Shown here piece by piece: positions 1-6,283 of a stretch of 6,705 nucleotides of DNA. The DNA is taken from positions 1-6,705 of the forward strand of contig JAATFS010000176.1 of NCBI GenBank assembly GCA_015655035.1, written 5' to 3'. The stretch comes from Lysobacterales bacterium. GTDB taxonomy: Bacteria > Pseudomonadota > Gammaproteobacteria > Xanthomonadales > Xanthomonadaceae. Both the position numbers and the translations under genes were made by a program. The notes under the pieces are model-generated. The model ran no database searches, was not told the DNA's origin, and was given only the letters and a program-made list of their open reading frames with translations. The stretch's first letter is position 1, and every line of letters begins with the position of its first letter.

Positions 1-822
1 CGCCTGCCGGTGGCGTGGCTGGCGGCAACGTCGCGGCAGCCGCACTGCGATGCCGCAGTGGAACTGTCGTTGTCGAACATGGTCGCGCAGGCGCGGTCGC
101 TCAAACGCAGCGCCAGCGGTGAATGGTTGCCCGGGCTGCGTGCCGCAGCGCGATCGCTGGGGGCACAGAACGGCGTCAGCCTGCCGCCGCCGCCGGCCGA
201 TCTGGCGGGCTTGCCGATCGTCGAAGTGCCCACCGCGGCGGACGTGCAGGGCGACACATTCGCGATCTTCGTATCTGGAGACGGCGGTTGGGCGGGCCTG
301 GACAAGCAGGTCGCCGGTGCGCTGGCGCAGGCGGGTATCCCGGTGGTCGGGGTGGATTCGCTGCGCTATTTCTGGGAAGAGCGCACGCCGGCTGGCTTCG
401 CTGCCGACCTGCAGCGCATCGTGCGCGTCTACGCGCAGCGCTGGAAGCGCACCCGCGTCGTGTTGATCGGCTTCTCGCAAGGCGCGGACGTGTTGCCGGC
501 GGCGATCAATCGCCTGCCCGAGGCAACGCGCGCCGCTCTGCGCATGACCGCGCTGCTGTCGTTGGGCAAGTCCGCTGACTACGAATTCCACGTCAGCAAC
601 TGGATATCCAGCGACGACGACGGCCTGCCGATCGCGCCGGAAGTCGCCAGGCTGCCGGTGCCGAGTACGGTGTGCATCTACGGCGAGGACGACGACGATG
701 CGCTGTGCCCGGCGCTGCCGAAACAGAACCGTCGCGTGAGCCTGCCTGGCGATCACCATTTCGAGGGGGATTACGCGACGCTGGCCAACACCCTCCTGCA
801 ACAACTGCGCGATAGCCCATGA
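1..822 (+). CDS. virJ: AcvB/VirJ-family lysyl-phosphatidylglycerol hydrolase, 5'-truncated
   Basis: This is the C-terminal 273 codons of an alpha/beta-hydrolase of the VirJ family; the frame is open to the left edge, so the start and any signal peptide lie outside. The catalytic domain begins near nt 250. A GDGGW motif lies at nt 277-291, and the nucleophile elbow GFSQG has its Ser codon at 475-477. An acidic IYGEDDDD stretch sits around 676-699 in the usual catalytic Asp region, and GDHHF carries His codons at 754-759. About 80 residues precede this domain, which fits a two-domain AcvB better than a short VirJ. Known for the family: Agrobacterium AcvB is a periplasmic enzyme that removes lysine from lysyl-PG and affects virulence. 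Inferred here: the same job, supported by mprF nearby. The stop codon overlaps the next start as ATGA, suggesting one transcript and coupled translation. The GTG at nt 10 is an internal Val codon, not the start. Confidence 0.88.
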   Translation, partial: RLPVAWLAATSRQPHCDAAVELSLSNMVAQARSLKRSASGEWLPGLRAAARSLGAQNGVSLPPPPADLAGLPIVEVPTAADVQGDTFAIFVSGDGGWAGLDKQVAGALAQAGIPVVGVDSLRYFWEERTPAGFAADLQRIVRVYAQRWKRTRVVLIGFSQGADVLPAAINRLPEATRAALRMTALLSLGKSADYEFHVSNWISSDDDGLPIAPEVARLPVPSTVCIYGEDDDDALCPALPKQNRRVSLPGDHHFEGDYATLANTLLQQLRDSP

Positions 823-1832
823 GCGAAGGCCTGCCACTGATCGAGCTATCGGCGCTGGCCCCCGGCGCGCCGGGGCGTGAGCGCGCGCTCGAAACGCTGC
901 GCGACGCGGCGCGCCGGTTGGGCTTCTTCAGGATCGGCGGCCACGGCGTGCCGGCGTTGCTGGATGCGGCGCTGCTGGCACAGGCGCGTGAGTTGTTCGC
1001 GCTGCCACAGGCGGACAAACGCGCGATCGCGATGATCGGTTCACCGCATTTCCGTGGCTACACCGGCCCCGGCGCGGAGCTGACCCGCGGCCGCGTGGAT
1101 TGGCGCGAGCAGATCGATCTCGGGCGCGAAGAGCTTGCGCAGCCGCCGCGTGCGGGGCGGCCGGTCGCGGCCCGGCTACATGGGCCGAATCAATGGCCGC
1201 ATGCTTTACCGCAATTTCGCCCGGTCGTGCTGGAATGGCAGCGCGCCATCGAAGGCGTTCTGCTGCAGGTATTGCAGGCCTGTGCCGAGGCGCTGGGCCA
1301 GCCGCGCGATGTGTTCCGGCCGCTGTACCGCGACGCGCCCTGGCTGACGATGAAGTTGATCCGCTACCCCGGCCGTGCCGAGGGCGAGGGCGACCAGGGC
1401 GTGGGTGCACACAAGGACGGCGAACTGCTTTCGCTGATCTTGCAGGACGGCATTGGCGGCTTGCAGGTGGCTCGCGACGACGGCAGCTGGATCGAGGCGA
1501 TACCGACCGCCGGCAGCTACGTGGTGAACATTGGCGAACAGCTCGAACTGGCGTCGGATGGCTACCTCAAGGCGGCCGTGCACCGGGTGAGCAGCCCGCC
1601 GGCCGGACGCGAGCGGTTGTCGGCCGCGTTCTTCCTCGGCGCACGCCTGGACGCCACCATCCCGGCGTTGCAGTTGCCGCCGGCACTGGCGCGCGAGGCG
1701 AGCGGCTATACCCGCGATCCTGACAATCCGCTGCTGCACGACGTGGGCGCCAACACCTTGAAAGGGCGGCTGCGCTCGCATCCGGACGTGGCCGCGCGCC
1801 ACCACGCCGATCTGCTGTCGCCAGCGCCTTAA
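819..1832 (+). CDS. 2-oxoglutarate/Fe(II)-dependent oxygenase, isopenicillin N synthase-like
   Basis: A 337-residue non-haem iron oxygenase. The N-terminal DIOX_N-like part (about 5-115) opens with a PLIELSAL strand and has FFRIGGHGV near 36-44. The jelly-roll core covers roughly 175-280. The iron ligands are visible as H198-x-D200 and H255, and the 2-oxoglutarate-binding pair as R266-x-S268. The VVNIGE signature (235-240) is typical of the isopenicillin N synthase/plant-type dioxygenase superfamily. All catalytic residues are present, so it should be active and cytoplasmic. The substrate cannot be read from sequence; relatives act on hormones, amino acids and antibiotics. No good Shine-Dalgarno precedes the ATG, and the ATGA overlap with the upstream hydrolase gene suggests translational coupling. 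Its TAA lies in a TTAA shared with the convergent mprF stop. A link to aminoacyl-lipid metabolism is only an inference from position. Confidence 0.9.
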   Translation: MSEGLPLIELSALAPGAPGRERALETLRDAARRLGFFRIGGHGVPALLDAALLAQARELFALPQADKRAIAMIGSPHFRGYTGPGAELTRGRVDWREQIDLGREELAQPPRAGRPVAARLHGPNQWPHALPQFRPVVLEWQRAIEGVLLQVLQACAEALGQPRDVFRPLYRDAPWLTMKLIRYPGRAEGEGDQGVGAHKDGELLSLILQDGIGGLQVARDDGSWIEAIPTAGSYVVNIGEQLELASDGYLKAAVHRVSSPPAGRERLSAAFFLGARLDATIPALQLPPALAREASGYTRDPDNPLLHDVGANTLKGRLRSHPDVAARHHADLLSPAP

Positions 1833-4393
1833 TCGCGCCGTCCCGGGTCCAGCGAAATCAACCGGGTCACATCCAGCAGCGCCGCCGGCAGATGCATGCC
1901 GCCCGGCGCGGCCAGGTAGCGCGGACGCCAGTTCGGCGAGAACTTGGACTTGAATCGGCGCAGGCCGCTGAAGCCGTAGAAGCGTTCGCCATGGCGCGCC
2001 ACCAAGTTGGCGAAGCGGTTCCAGCGCCCGGCCAGGCGATGCTGCGCCAGCCCTGACAACGGGGCCATGCCCAGCGAAAACCGGCTATAGCCCTGGCTGC
2101 TGCCCCATAGGAACAGTTCGATGAACAGGAAATCCATCGCGCCCTTCGGGGCGTCGTTGCTGTGTCGCATCAGGTCCACCGACAGTTCGCCGCCGCTCGG
2201 CGCGCCCCACAGGTTGGCGAAGGCCACGATCTCGCCTTCGGTCTCCACCACGGCCATCGGAAAGCGGCACAGATACTCCGGATCGAAGCTGCCCAGCGAG
2301 AAGCCTTTTTCCTCGCCGGCCTTGTCGTCCAGCCACTGCCGCGAAACATGCTCCAGCCGTGGCAGCAACGGAGCGATTTCATCCGGCGCCACTACCCGGA
2401 AGCCAAGGCCGCTGCGCTTGCCGCGATTCCAGGCCTGGCGCAACTCGGCGCGTTCACGCCCTTCGAGGGTGAAGCCGGTGAGCGGCACGATCGCTTCCTC
2501 GCCCAGCTTGACCAGGCTCAGACCCAGGTCCAGATAGGTCTGCCAGTGCTGGTCGCCAACCTGATAGAACACCGGGCGCAGGCCCATGCGGTCGGCTTCC
2601 TCGCGGAAACGCCAGATCAGCGCACGCGCCACCTCAGGCGGTCCGACAGGATCGCCCATCGAGATCAGCGAGCTGCCGTAACGCTGCATCATCACGAAAC
2701 CCAGGCCCTGGTCGTCGCGCAGCAGGGCCTTGTCGCCGGTCATCACCAGGCATGCCTGGGTATCGGTGACCGAGGCCAGCAATGGTGCGAGGCGTTCCAG
2801 TTCGGTGGCGTTGGCCGGGGGCAGCGGCCGTCGCGCGCCGCGCAGCAGCCGCGCCAGCCCGAACACCAGCACCACGACGCAGGCGATCAGCACCGCGCGC
2901 AATGCACGCGGCGCATTGGCCGAGGTGGCGAACTGCCACCATAGGTCGCTGCTGTACTCGACATGGCTGTAGACGAAGAACAGCAGCCAGAACGTGGCCA
3001 CCAGCACCAGCCCCAGATTGGTCAGCCAGGACCACGACCAGGCCTCGTCGAGCAGTGCGCTCTGGCGATAGAACTCGCGCCGCGCGGCCCATAGCGCCAG
3101 CGCGGTCAGCAGCGACCACAGCGCCACCGAGTAGTGGCTGCCGCGCAGCAACGCCAGCGGCGGCAGCACCACGCAGATGCCCAGCGCCAACAGCCAGGCC
3201 GAATGGCTGCGGCGTTGCAGGCCCTGGCCGATCAGTAGCAGCACTACGCCGCCCAGGCTGACCAGCAGATGCGAGGTTTCGATCAACGGCAGCGGTGCCA
3301 CGGTCTGGCGCGCCGTCGGCGTAGGCAAGGTGCCGTCGATCACCAGTGCCGCACCAATGGCGAAGACCGCCAGTGCGATGACCAGGGGGAGCCAGGGGCG
3401 CAGCGTCTTCCACGCAGTGCGAGCGGTCTCGGCGCTGGCCAGCATCGGCCGGCGCAGGCTGGACGTGGCGGCCATTGCAGTCGAGATCAACAGCGGTACC
3501 AGGTAGTAGGTCACGCGGTAGGCCAGCGCGGCGGCCAGCAACGCGGCGGGCGCCACCTGCGGTAGCAGCTTGAGCAGGCTCCATTCGAACACGCCCAGTC
3601 CGGCCGGCACGGTGGAGACCAGTCCAGCCAGTACCGCCACCAACCACAGGCCGATGAAGCCCAAATAGCCGGTGCCCGATTGCATGGGCAGCAGCACGTA
3701 GAACGCGGCGCTGGCGAGTCCCAGTTCGACCAGGCTCAACGCGCTGACGCCAAGCACCGTCCAGCGGTCGGGCAGCCACAGTCGGTAGCGGCCACGCCCG
3801 AACTCGCGGCCATGGCGGCCTACCAGCGCCAGCATCGCCAAGTAGCCAAGCAATAACGCGGCTCCGGCGATACGGATGCCGCTGGCGCTCACCGGCAGCA
3901 CCCGTGCGGCGGCCGCAGGCTCGAGCATCAGCGCCACGCCCAGCAATATCCAGGCACCAAACACGAAGCCCAGCGTGCTCATCAATACGACCTGGCCGAT
4001 CTCGGCCAGGCTCAGGCCAGCGCTGCCATAGCCACGCAGCCTGACCGCGCCGCCGGTGAGCGCGGCAAACCCCAGCGTCTGTCCGACCGTATGCGCCAGG
4101 AACGCGGTGACGCTCACGCGCGCCAGATGCAGGCGTTTGCCTGTGCGCTTCAAGCCGATCCAGTCGAAACCGATCAGGCAGGTGTAGCTGCAAAGACCCA
4201 GCAGCACGGTCAGCGCGATCTGCCCCGCACTGAAAGCATGAAACGCCTGGCGTATCTGTCTATACCCGTGTTCGCTGAACTCGGCGGACAGCGCGCGCAG
4301 CGCCACCGCCAGGATCACCAGGCTGACGACCAGCGGGAGCGCGCGACGCCAGCCGTGGCGCGGGCTGGTCTGTGCGGGAACGGAGTCGGTCAT
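1829..4393 (-). CDS. mprF: bifunctional aminoacyl-phosphatidylglycerol synthase/flippase MprF
   Basis: An 854-residue inner-membrane protein that transfers an amino acid, usually lysine, from aminoacyl-tRNA to phosphatidylglycerol and flips the product outward, lowering surface negative charge and raising tolerance of cationic peptides. About 14 hydrophobic helices fill residues 18-515. The flippase half (to about 320) carries TVPAGLGVFE at 261-270. The cytosolic synthetase domain (531 to about 845, GNAT-like fold) shows GDPVG (580-584), SVDLMRH (738-744), KGAMDF (750-755), FSLGMAPLS (772-780) and KSKFSPNWRPRY (815-826), all family hallmarks. The amino acid used (Lys, Ala or Arg) cannot be read. 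I chose the ATG at 4393 because it gives the usual family length and puts the first helix near the N-terminus. A longer start at 4633 is open in frame but adds 80 Arg- and Ser/Thr-rich residues unlike MprF. The Shine-Dalgarno is weak (TGAGA, 11 nt upstream). The stop overlaps the oxygenase stop. Confidence 0.94.
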   Translation of the reverse strand: MTDSVPAQTSPRHGWRRALPLVVSLVILAVALRALSAEFSEHGYRQIRQAFHAFSAGQIALTVLLGLCSYTCLIGFDWIGLKRTGKRLHLARVSVTAFLAHTVGQTLGFAALTGGAVRLRGYGSAGLSLAEIGQVVLMSTLGFVFGAWILLGVALMLEPAAAARVLPVSASGIRIAGAALLLGYLAMLALVGRHGREFGRGRYRLWLPDRWTVLGVSALSLVELGLASAAFYVLLPMQSGTGYLGFIGLWLVAVLAGLVSTVPAGLGVFEWSLLKLLPQVAPAALLAAALAYRVTYYLVPLLISTAMAATSSLRRPMLASAETARTAWKTLRPWLPLVIALAVFAIGAALVIDGTLPTPTARQTVAPLPLIETSHLLVSLGGVVLLLIGQGLQRRSHSAWLLALGICVVLPPLALLRGSHYSVALWSLLTALALWAARREFYRQSALLDEAWSWSWLTNLGLVLVATFWLLFFVYSHVEYSSDLWWQFATSANAPRALRAVLIACVVVLVFGLARLLRGARRPLPPANATELERLAPLLASVTDTQACLVMTGDKALLRDDQGLGFVMMQRYGSSLISMGDPVGPPEVARALIWRFREEADRMGLRPVFYQVGDQHWQTYLDLGLSLVKLGEEAIVPLTGFTLEGRERAELRQAWNRGKRSGLGFRVVAPDEIAPLLPRLEHVSRQWLDDKAGEEKGFSLGSFDPEYLCRFPMAVVETEGEIVAFANLWGAPSGGELSVDLMRHSNDAPKGAMDFLFIELFLWGSSQGYSRFSLGMAPLSGLAQHRLAGRWNRFANLVARHGERFYGFSGLRRFKSKFSPNWRPRYLAAPGGMHLPAALLDVTRLISLDPGRRD

Positions 4394-4404
4394 GGCAACA
4401 GCGG

Positions 4405-4416
4405 TCTCAGCTGAGA
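4405..4416. repeat. 12-bp perfect palindrome just upstream of mprF
   Basis: TCTCAGCTGAGA is self-complementary and ends 11 nt from the chosen mprF start. On the mprF strand it contains the only Shine-Dalgarno-like bases (TGAGA). It could be a small operator or simply chance; an RNA hairpin here would have only a 4-bp stem, so strong masking of the start is unlikely. Confidence 0.3.
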
Positions 4417-4448
4417 GGGGGGAGAGGATAGACCCGCAGCGGGGTAGC

Positions 4449-4489
4449 AATGCTTGCAGACGACGCGGTTGTTCCAGGAATGCATGCAG
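4449..4489. repeat. imperfect direct repeat in the mprF upstream region
   Basis: AATGCTTGCAG (4449-4459) recurs as AATGCATGCAG (4479-4489), a 10 of 11 match exactly 30 bp apart start to start, near three helical turns. Such spacing suits paired binding of a regulator, but one match of this quality in a spacer of this size can easily arise by chance. Confidence 0.2.
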
Positions 4490-4579
4490 GGTGATCGAGA
4501 CGGCGGCAGTGGAAGGTGAGCGCTGGGGCAATCCCTGCGTCGTCGTGACGATGGTTGTCGGGCCGCGCCAACGGCGCGC

Positions 4580-4607
4580 ATCATAGGCCAAAGTCATCGG
4601 CACTCGA
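4580..4607 (-). promoter_or_regulatory. candidate sigma-70 promoter for mprF
   Basis: Reading leftward, a -10-like TATGAT (5 of 6 matches to consensus) lies at 4580-4585, with a poor -35-like TCGAGT (3 of 6) at 4602-4607 and a 16-bp spacer. If used, transcription would start near 4573 and give a leader of about 180 nt before the ATG at 4393. It would also exclude the in-frame start codons further upstream at 4633 and 4597. The -35 is weak, so this is tentative. Confidence 0.22.
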
Positions 4608-4645
4608 TCGTCCGGTCGGGTGGCGGTTGGCATTGAGCAGGCTCT

Positions 4646-4649
4646 GGAG
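4646..4649 (+). promoter_or_regulatory. ribosome binding site of the DUF998-like gene
   Basis: GGAG stands 5 nt before the ATG at 4655 and fixes this start. I saw no convincing rightward -35/-10 pair between mprF and this gene, so its promoter is not assigned. Confidence 0.6.
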
Positions 4650-4654
4650 CGCCG

Positions 4655-5341
4655 ATGCAGGACCCTTCATCGACATCGCCCGCGCTGCGGCCATGGGTAG
4701 CCTACGCCGGCGGTATTGGCGCGGCGGTCTGCTGGCTGTTCCTGTCGCTGGTAGTGGCACTGCAATTTGCGCGCAGCGATCTGGGATGGGTGCACTCGCA
4801 ACTCAGTCTTTACCTGCATGGCCCGTACGGGCTGCTGTTGCGTACCGGCTATTGCGTACTGGCGATGGCGATGGCGCTGCTGGCGTTCGCCCTGCATTGC
4901 CGTCTGCGGCCCGAGGCGCGCAGCGGCACCGTGCTGGGACTGTTCTGGGTGGCGGCGCTCAGCCTGAGCACGGTGGCGATAGGCGACAGCTGGTTGCCCG
5001 AACAGGCACCGACGCTGGCGCCGATGGTGCATCTGCTGTCGGCGCAAAGTGCGTTTCTCTGCGTGATTGCGGCGGTCCTGCTGCAATCGTGGTATTTCCG
5101 TCGTGATCGCGCCTGGCGAGGCCTGCATCGGCCTGCGTTCGGACTGGCGTGGCTCGCGTTCGCGATACTGGCCTGGCATGTAGGCGTGGACAGTGCGCCG
5201 CGTGGCTTGAGCCAGAAGCTGGCGATCGTGCTGATCGTGGCCTGGTTGGCGTTGATCGGGCGCAGGTTGTCGCAGGCAAGCGTGACAGGGGCTGCGCATG
5301 AGCCCGGATCGCGGGACAATGCCGGGGATAACCCAACCTAA
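4655..5341 (+). CDS. DUF998-family six-helix integral membrane protein
   Basis: A 228-residue inner-membrane protein of unknown function, resembling the DUF998 family. Six hydrophobic segments lie at about 15-37, 58-82, 91-110, 125-147, 160-178 and 187-202. The short conserved-looking loop after helix 1 (SDLGWVHSQLS) and the acidic loop after helix 3 (GDSWLPEQAP) fit that family. The last 25 residues are polar and probably cytoplasmic or disordered. There is no signal peptide separate from helix 1 and no enzymatic motif. The start is set by GGAG 5 nt upstream. It is transcribed away from mprF and is followed after 11 nt by a RidA-family gene whose ribosome binding site overlaps its stop, so the two probably form a transcription unit. 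The family name is by eye from topology and loops; the membrane location is much surer than the name. Confidence 0.8.
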   Translation: MQDPSSTSPALRPWVAYAGGIGAAVCWLFLSLVVALQFARSDLGWVHSQLSLYLHGPYGLLLRTGYCVLAMAMALLAFALHCRLRPEARSGTVLGLFWVAALSLSTVAIGDSWLPEQAPTLAPMVHLLSAQSAFLCVIAAVLLQSWYFRRDRAWRGLHRPAFGLAWLAFAILAWHVGVDSAPRGLSQKLAIVLIVAWLALIGRRLSQASVTGAAHEPGSRDNAGDNPT

Positions 5342-5344
5342 GGA
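5340..5344 (+). promoter_or_regulatory. ribosome binding site of the RidA-family gene, overlapping the upstream stop
   Basis: AAGGA at 5340-5344 shares its first two bases with the TAA stop (5339-5341) of the membrane-protein gene and lies 8 nt before the ATG at 5353. This selects that ATG over the in-frame Met codon ten codons later, and it suggests coupled translation. Confidence 0.65.
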
Positions 5345-5352
5345 AGCCTGCA

Positions 5353-5700
5353 ATGCTCCAGCGATTCGAGACCGGCCCACGCATGTCGGAAATGACTGTC
5401 CACCATGGCGTGTGCTACCTGGCGGGTCAGGTTGCCGACGACACCAGCGCGGACATCAAGGGCCAGACCCAGCAGGTGCTGGCGTCCATCGACAAGCTGC
5501 TGGCGCTGGCGGCCAGCGACAAGACCAAGATCCTGCGCGCGGAGATCTTCCTGGCCGACATCAGCGAGTTTGCAGGCATGAATGCGGCCTGGGACGAATG
5601 GGTGCCGCATGGCTTTACCCCGGCGCGCGCGACGTTGCAGGCCAGGTTGGCCAATCCGGAATGGAAGGTCGAGATCGTCATCACCGCCGCAACCGCCTGA
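5353..5700 (+). CDS. RidA (YjgF/YER057c/UK114) family protein, YoaB-like
   Basis: A 115-residue cytosolic protein of the Rid family, small trimeric proteins whose archetype RidA hydrolyses reactive enamine/imine intermediates such as 2-aminoacrylate released by PLP enzymes. The C-terminal half (IFLADISEFAGMNAAWDEW at 65-83, then TPARATLQ and NPEWKVEI) closely follows my recollection of the E. coli YoaB pattern, including its short length; classical RidA is about 128 residues. Arg92 in the PAR motif aligns with the substrate-carboxylate-binding Arg105 of E. coli RidA, and Glu107 with Glu120, so deaminase activity is possible. The substrate of YoaB-like members is not settled. A good ribosome binding site supports this start. 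It is the second gene of a likely two-gene unit with the membrane protein upstream and is followed by GC-rich hairpins. Confidence 0.9.
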   Translation: MLQRFETGPRMSEMTVHHGVCYLAGQVADDTSADIKGQTQQVLASIDKLLALAASDKTKILRAEIFLADISEFAGMNAAWDEWVPHGFTPARATLQARLANPEWKVEIVITAATA

Positions 5701-5707
5701 TCCAGGC

Positions 5708-5727
5708 TCGCCGCGATGACGCGGCGA
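5708..5727. terminator. GC-rich hairpin after the RidA-family gene
   Basis: A perfect 8-bp inverted repeat TCGCCGCG/CGCGGCGA with an ATGA loop starts 8 nt after the RidA-family stop. No T-run follows on either strand, so it is not a canonical intrinsic terminator. It may protect mRNA ends or act with Rho. Confidence 0.4.
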
Positions 5728-5740
5728 AGCGGTGACCCAC

Positions 5741-5768
5741 TGCGCCCGGCGAGGTCAGGCCGGGCGCA
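5741..5768. terminator. 10-bp hairpin spanning the rnfB stop codon
   Basis: TGCGCCCGGC (5741-5750) pairs perfectly with GCCGGGCGCA (5759-5768) across an 8-nt loop that contains the leftward rnfB stop (5755-5757). Lying in a convergent gap, it could serve both transcripts. No T-run follows on either strand. Confidence 0.45.
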
Positions 5769-6171
5769 ACTCGATGCAGTCCACCGGGCAGGCGGGCACG
5801 CACAGCTCGCAGCCGGTGCACAGCGGCGCTATCACGGTATGCATGTGCTTGGCGCCGCCGATGATGGCATCGACGGGGCAGGCCTGGATGCACTTGGTAC
5901 AGCCGATGCAATCGGCTTCGACTATCCAGGCCAGCGTCGGCGCCTTGTGCGTGCCGCGCGCCCGGTCGTAGGCCACGGCCGGGATCTCCAGCACATGCGC
6001 CAGCGCGCGCGCGCCGGCATCGCCGCCGGGCGGACAATGGTCCACCCCGGCTTCGCCACGCGCCATCGCCTCGGCGTACGGGCGGCAGCCATCGAACCCG
6101 CACTGGCCGCATTGGGTCTGCGGCAGGATGCGGTCCAGGCGTTCGATCAGGGCGGGCGGGGCGGGCAACAT
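5755..6171 (-). CDS. rnfB: RnfB/RsxB-like iron-sulfur protein lacking the membrane anchor
   Basis: A 138-residue ferredoxin-like protein matching the soluble part of RnfB. An N-terminal Fe4S module has Cys21, 24, 29 and 46 (C-x2-C-x4-C-x16-C, in QCGQCGFDGCRPYAEA). It is followed by two bacterial-ferredoxin motifs, Cys88-91-94-98 (CIGCTKCIQACPVDAI) and Cys118-121-124-128 (CTGCELCVPACPVDCI). All twelve ligands are intact, predicting three 4Fe-4S clusters. E. coli RnfB (192 residues) begins with a transmembrane helix; here translation starts about 20 residues before the first Cys and no hydrophobic segment exists, so the protein should be soluble. No ATG, GTG or TTG extends this frame upstream. 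No rnfA, C, D, G or E is in the window, so a role in the ion-translocating Rnf complex is not implied; electron carriage to another partner is likelier. No clear Shine-Dalgarno precedes the ATG. Confidence 0.9.
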   Translation of the reverse strand: MLPAPPALIERLDRILPQTQCGQCGFDGCRPYAEAMARGEAGVDHCPPGGDAGARALAHVLEIPAVAYDRARGTHKAPTLAWIVEADCIGCTKCIQACPVDAIIGGAKHMHTVIAPLCTGCELCVPACPVDCIELRPA

Positions 6172-6254
6172 GCGTGGCGAAGGGCTGCGCGGGTAAGGGC
6201 GGGAGTAAAGCGGCGCAGCACCGAGTGGGATCGGCGCTGCCAGGAGGCGGGTGC

Positions 6255-6283
6255 ATTATCGCCGCCCGCGCACGGCCTGTCTC
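6255..6283 (-). promoter_or_regulatory. candidate sigma-70 promoter for rnfB
   Basis: Leftward -35-like GAGACA (6278-6283, 4 of 6) and -10-like GATAAT (6255-6260, 5 of 6) are separated by exactly 17 bp. They lie in the 110-bp gap before rnfB and overlap the stop codon of the upstream HAD gene. The predicted leader is about 75 nt. Found by eye only. Confidence 0.4.

Noticed and set aside
2162..2944. 260-codon plus-strand open frame antisense to the mprF synthetase domain
   Set aside because: It has a His-, Gln- and Arg-rich composition typical of antisense reading of a GC-rich gene, with no motif.
2634..4193. 519-codon minus-strand open frame inside mprF
   Set aside because: It lies in another frame of mprF, is rich in Arg, Gly and Ala as expected of GC-rich shadow frames, and has no recognisable domain.
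4433..4443. CCCGCAGCGGG interrupted palindrome in the mprF leader
   Set aside because: The single-base centre cannot form a good RNA hairpin, and such GC-only symmetry is common at this composition.
4564..4578. 6-bp stem CGCGCC/GGCGCG with a 3-nt loop in the mprF upstream region
   Set aside because: It is short, expected often in DNA this GC-rich, and has no T-run or position suggesting terminator or attenuator function.
5298..5735. 145-codon plus-strand frame starting inside the DUF998-like gene and overlapping the RidA-family gene
   Set aside because: It is out of frame with both real genes; the Rid motifs and ribosome binding site belong to the 5353 start.
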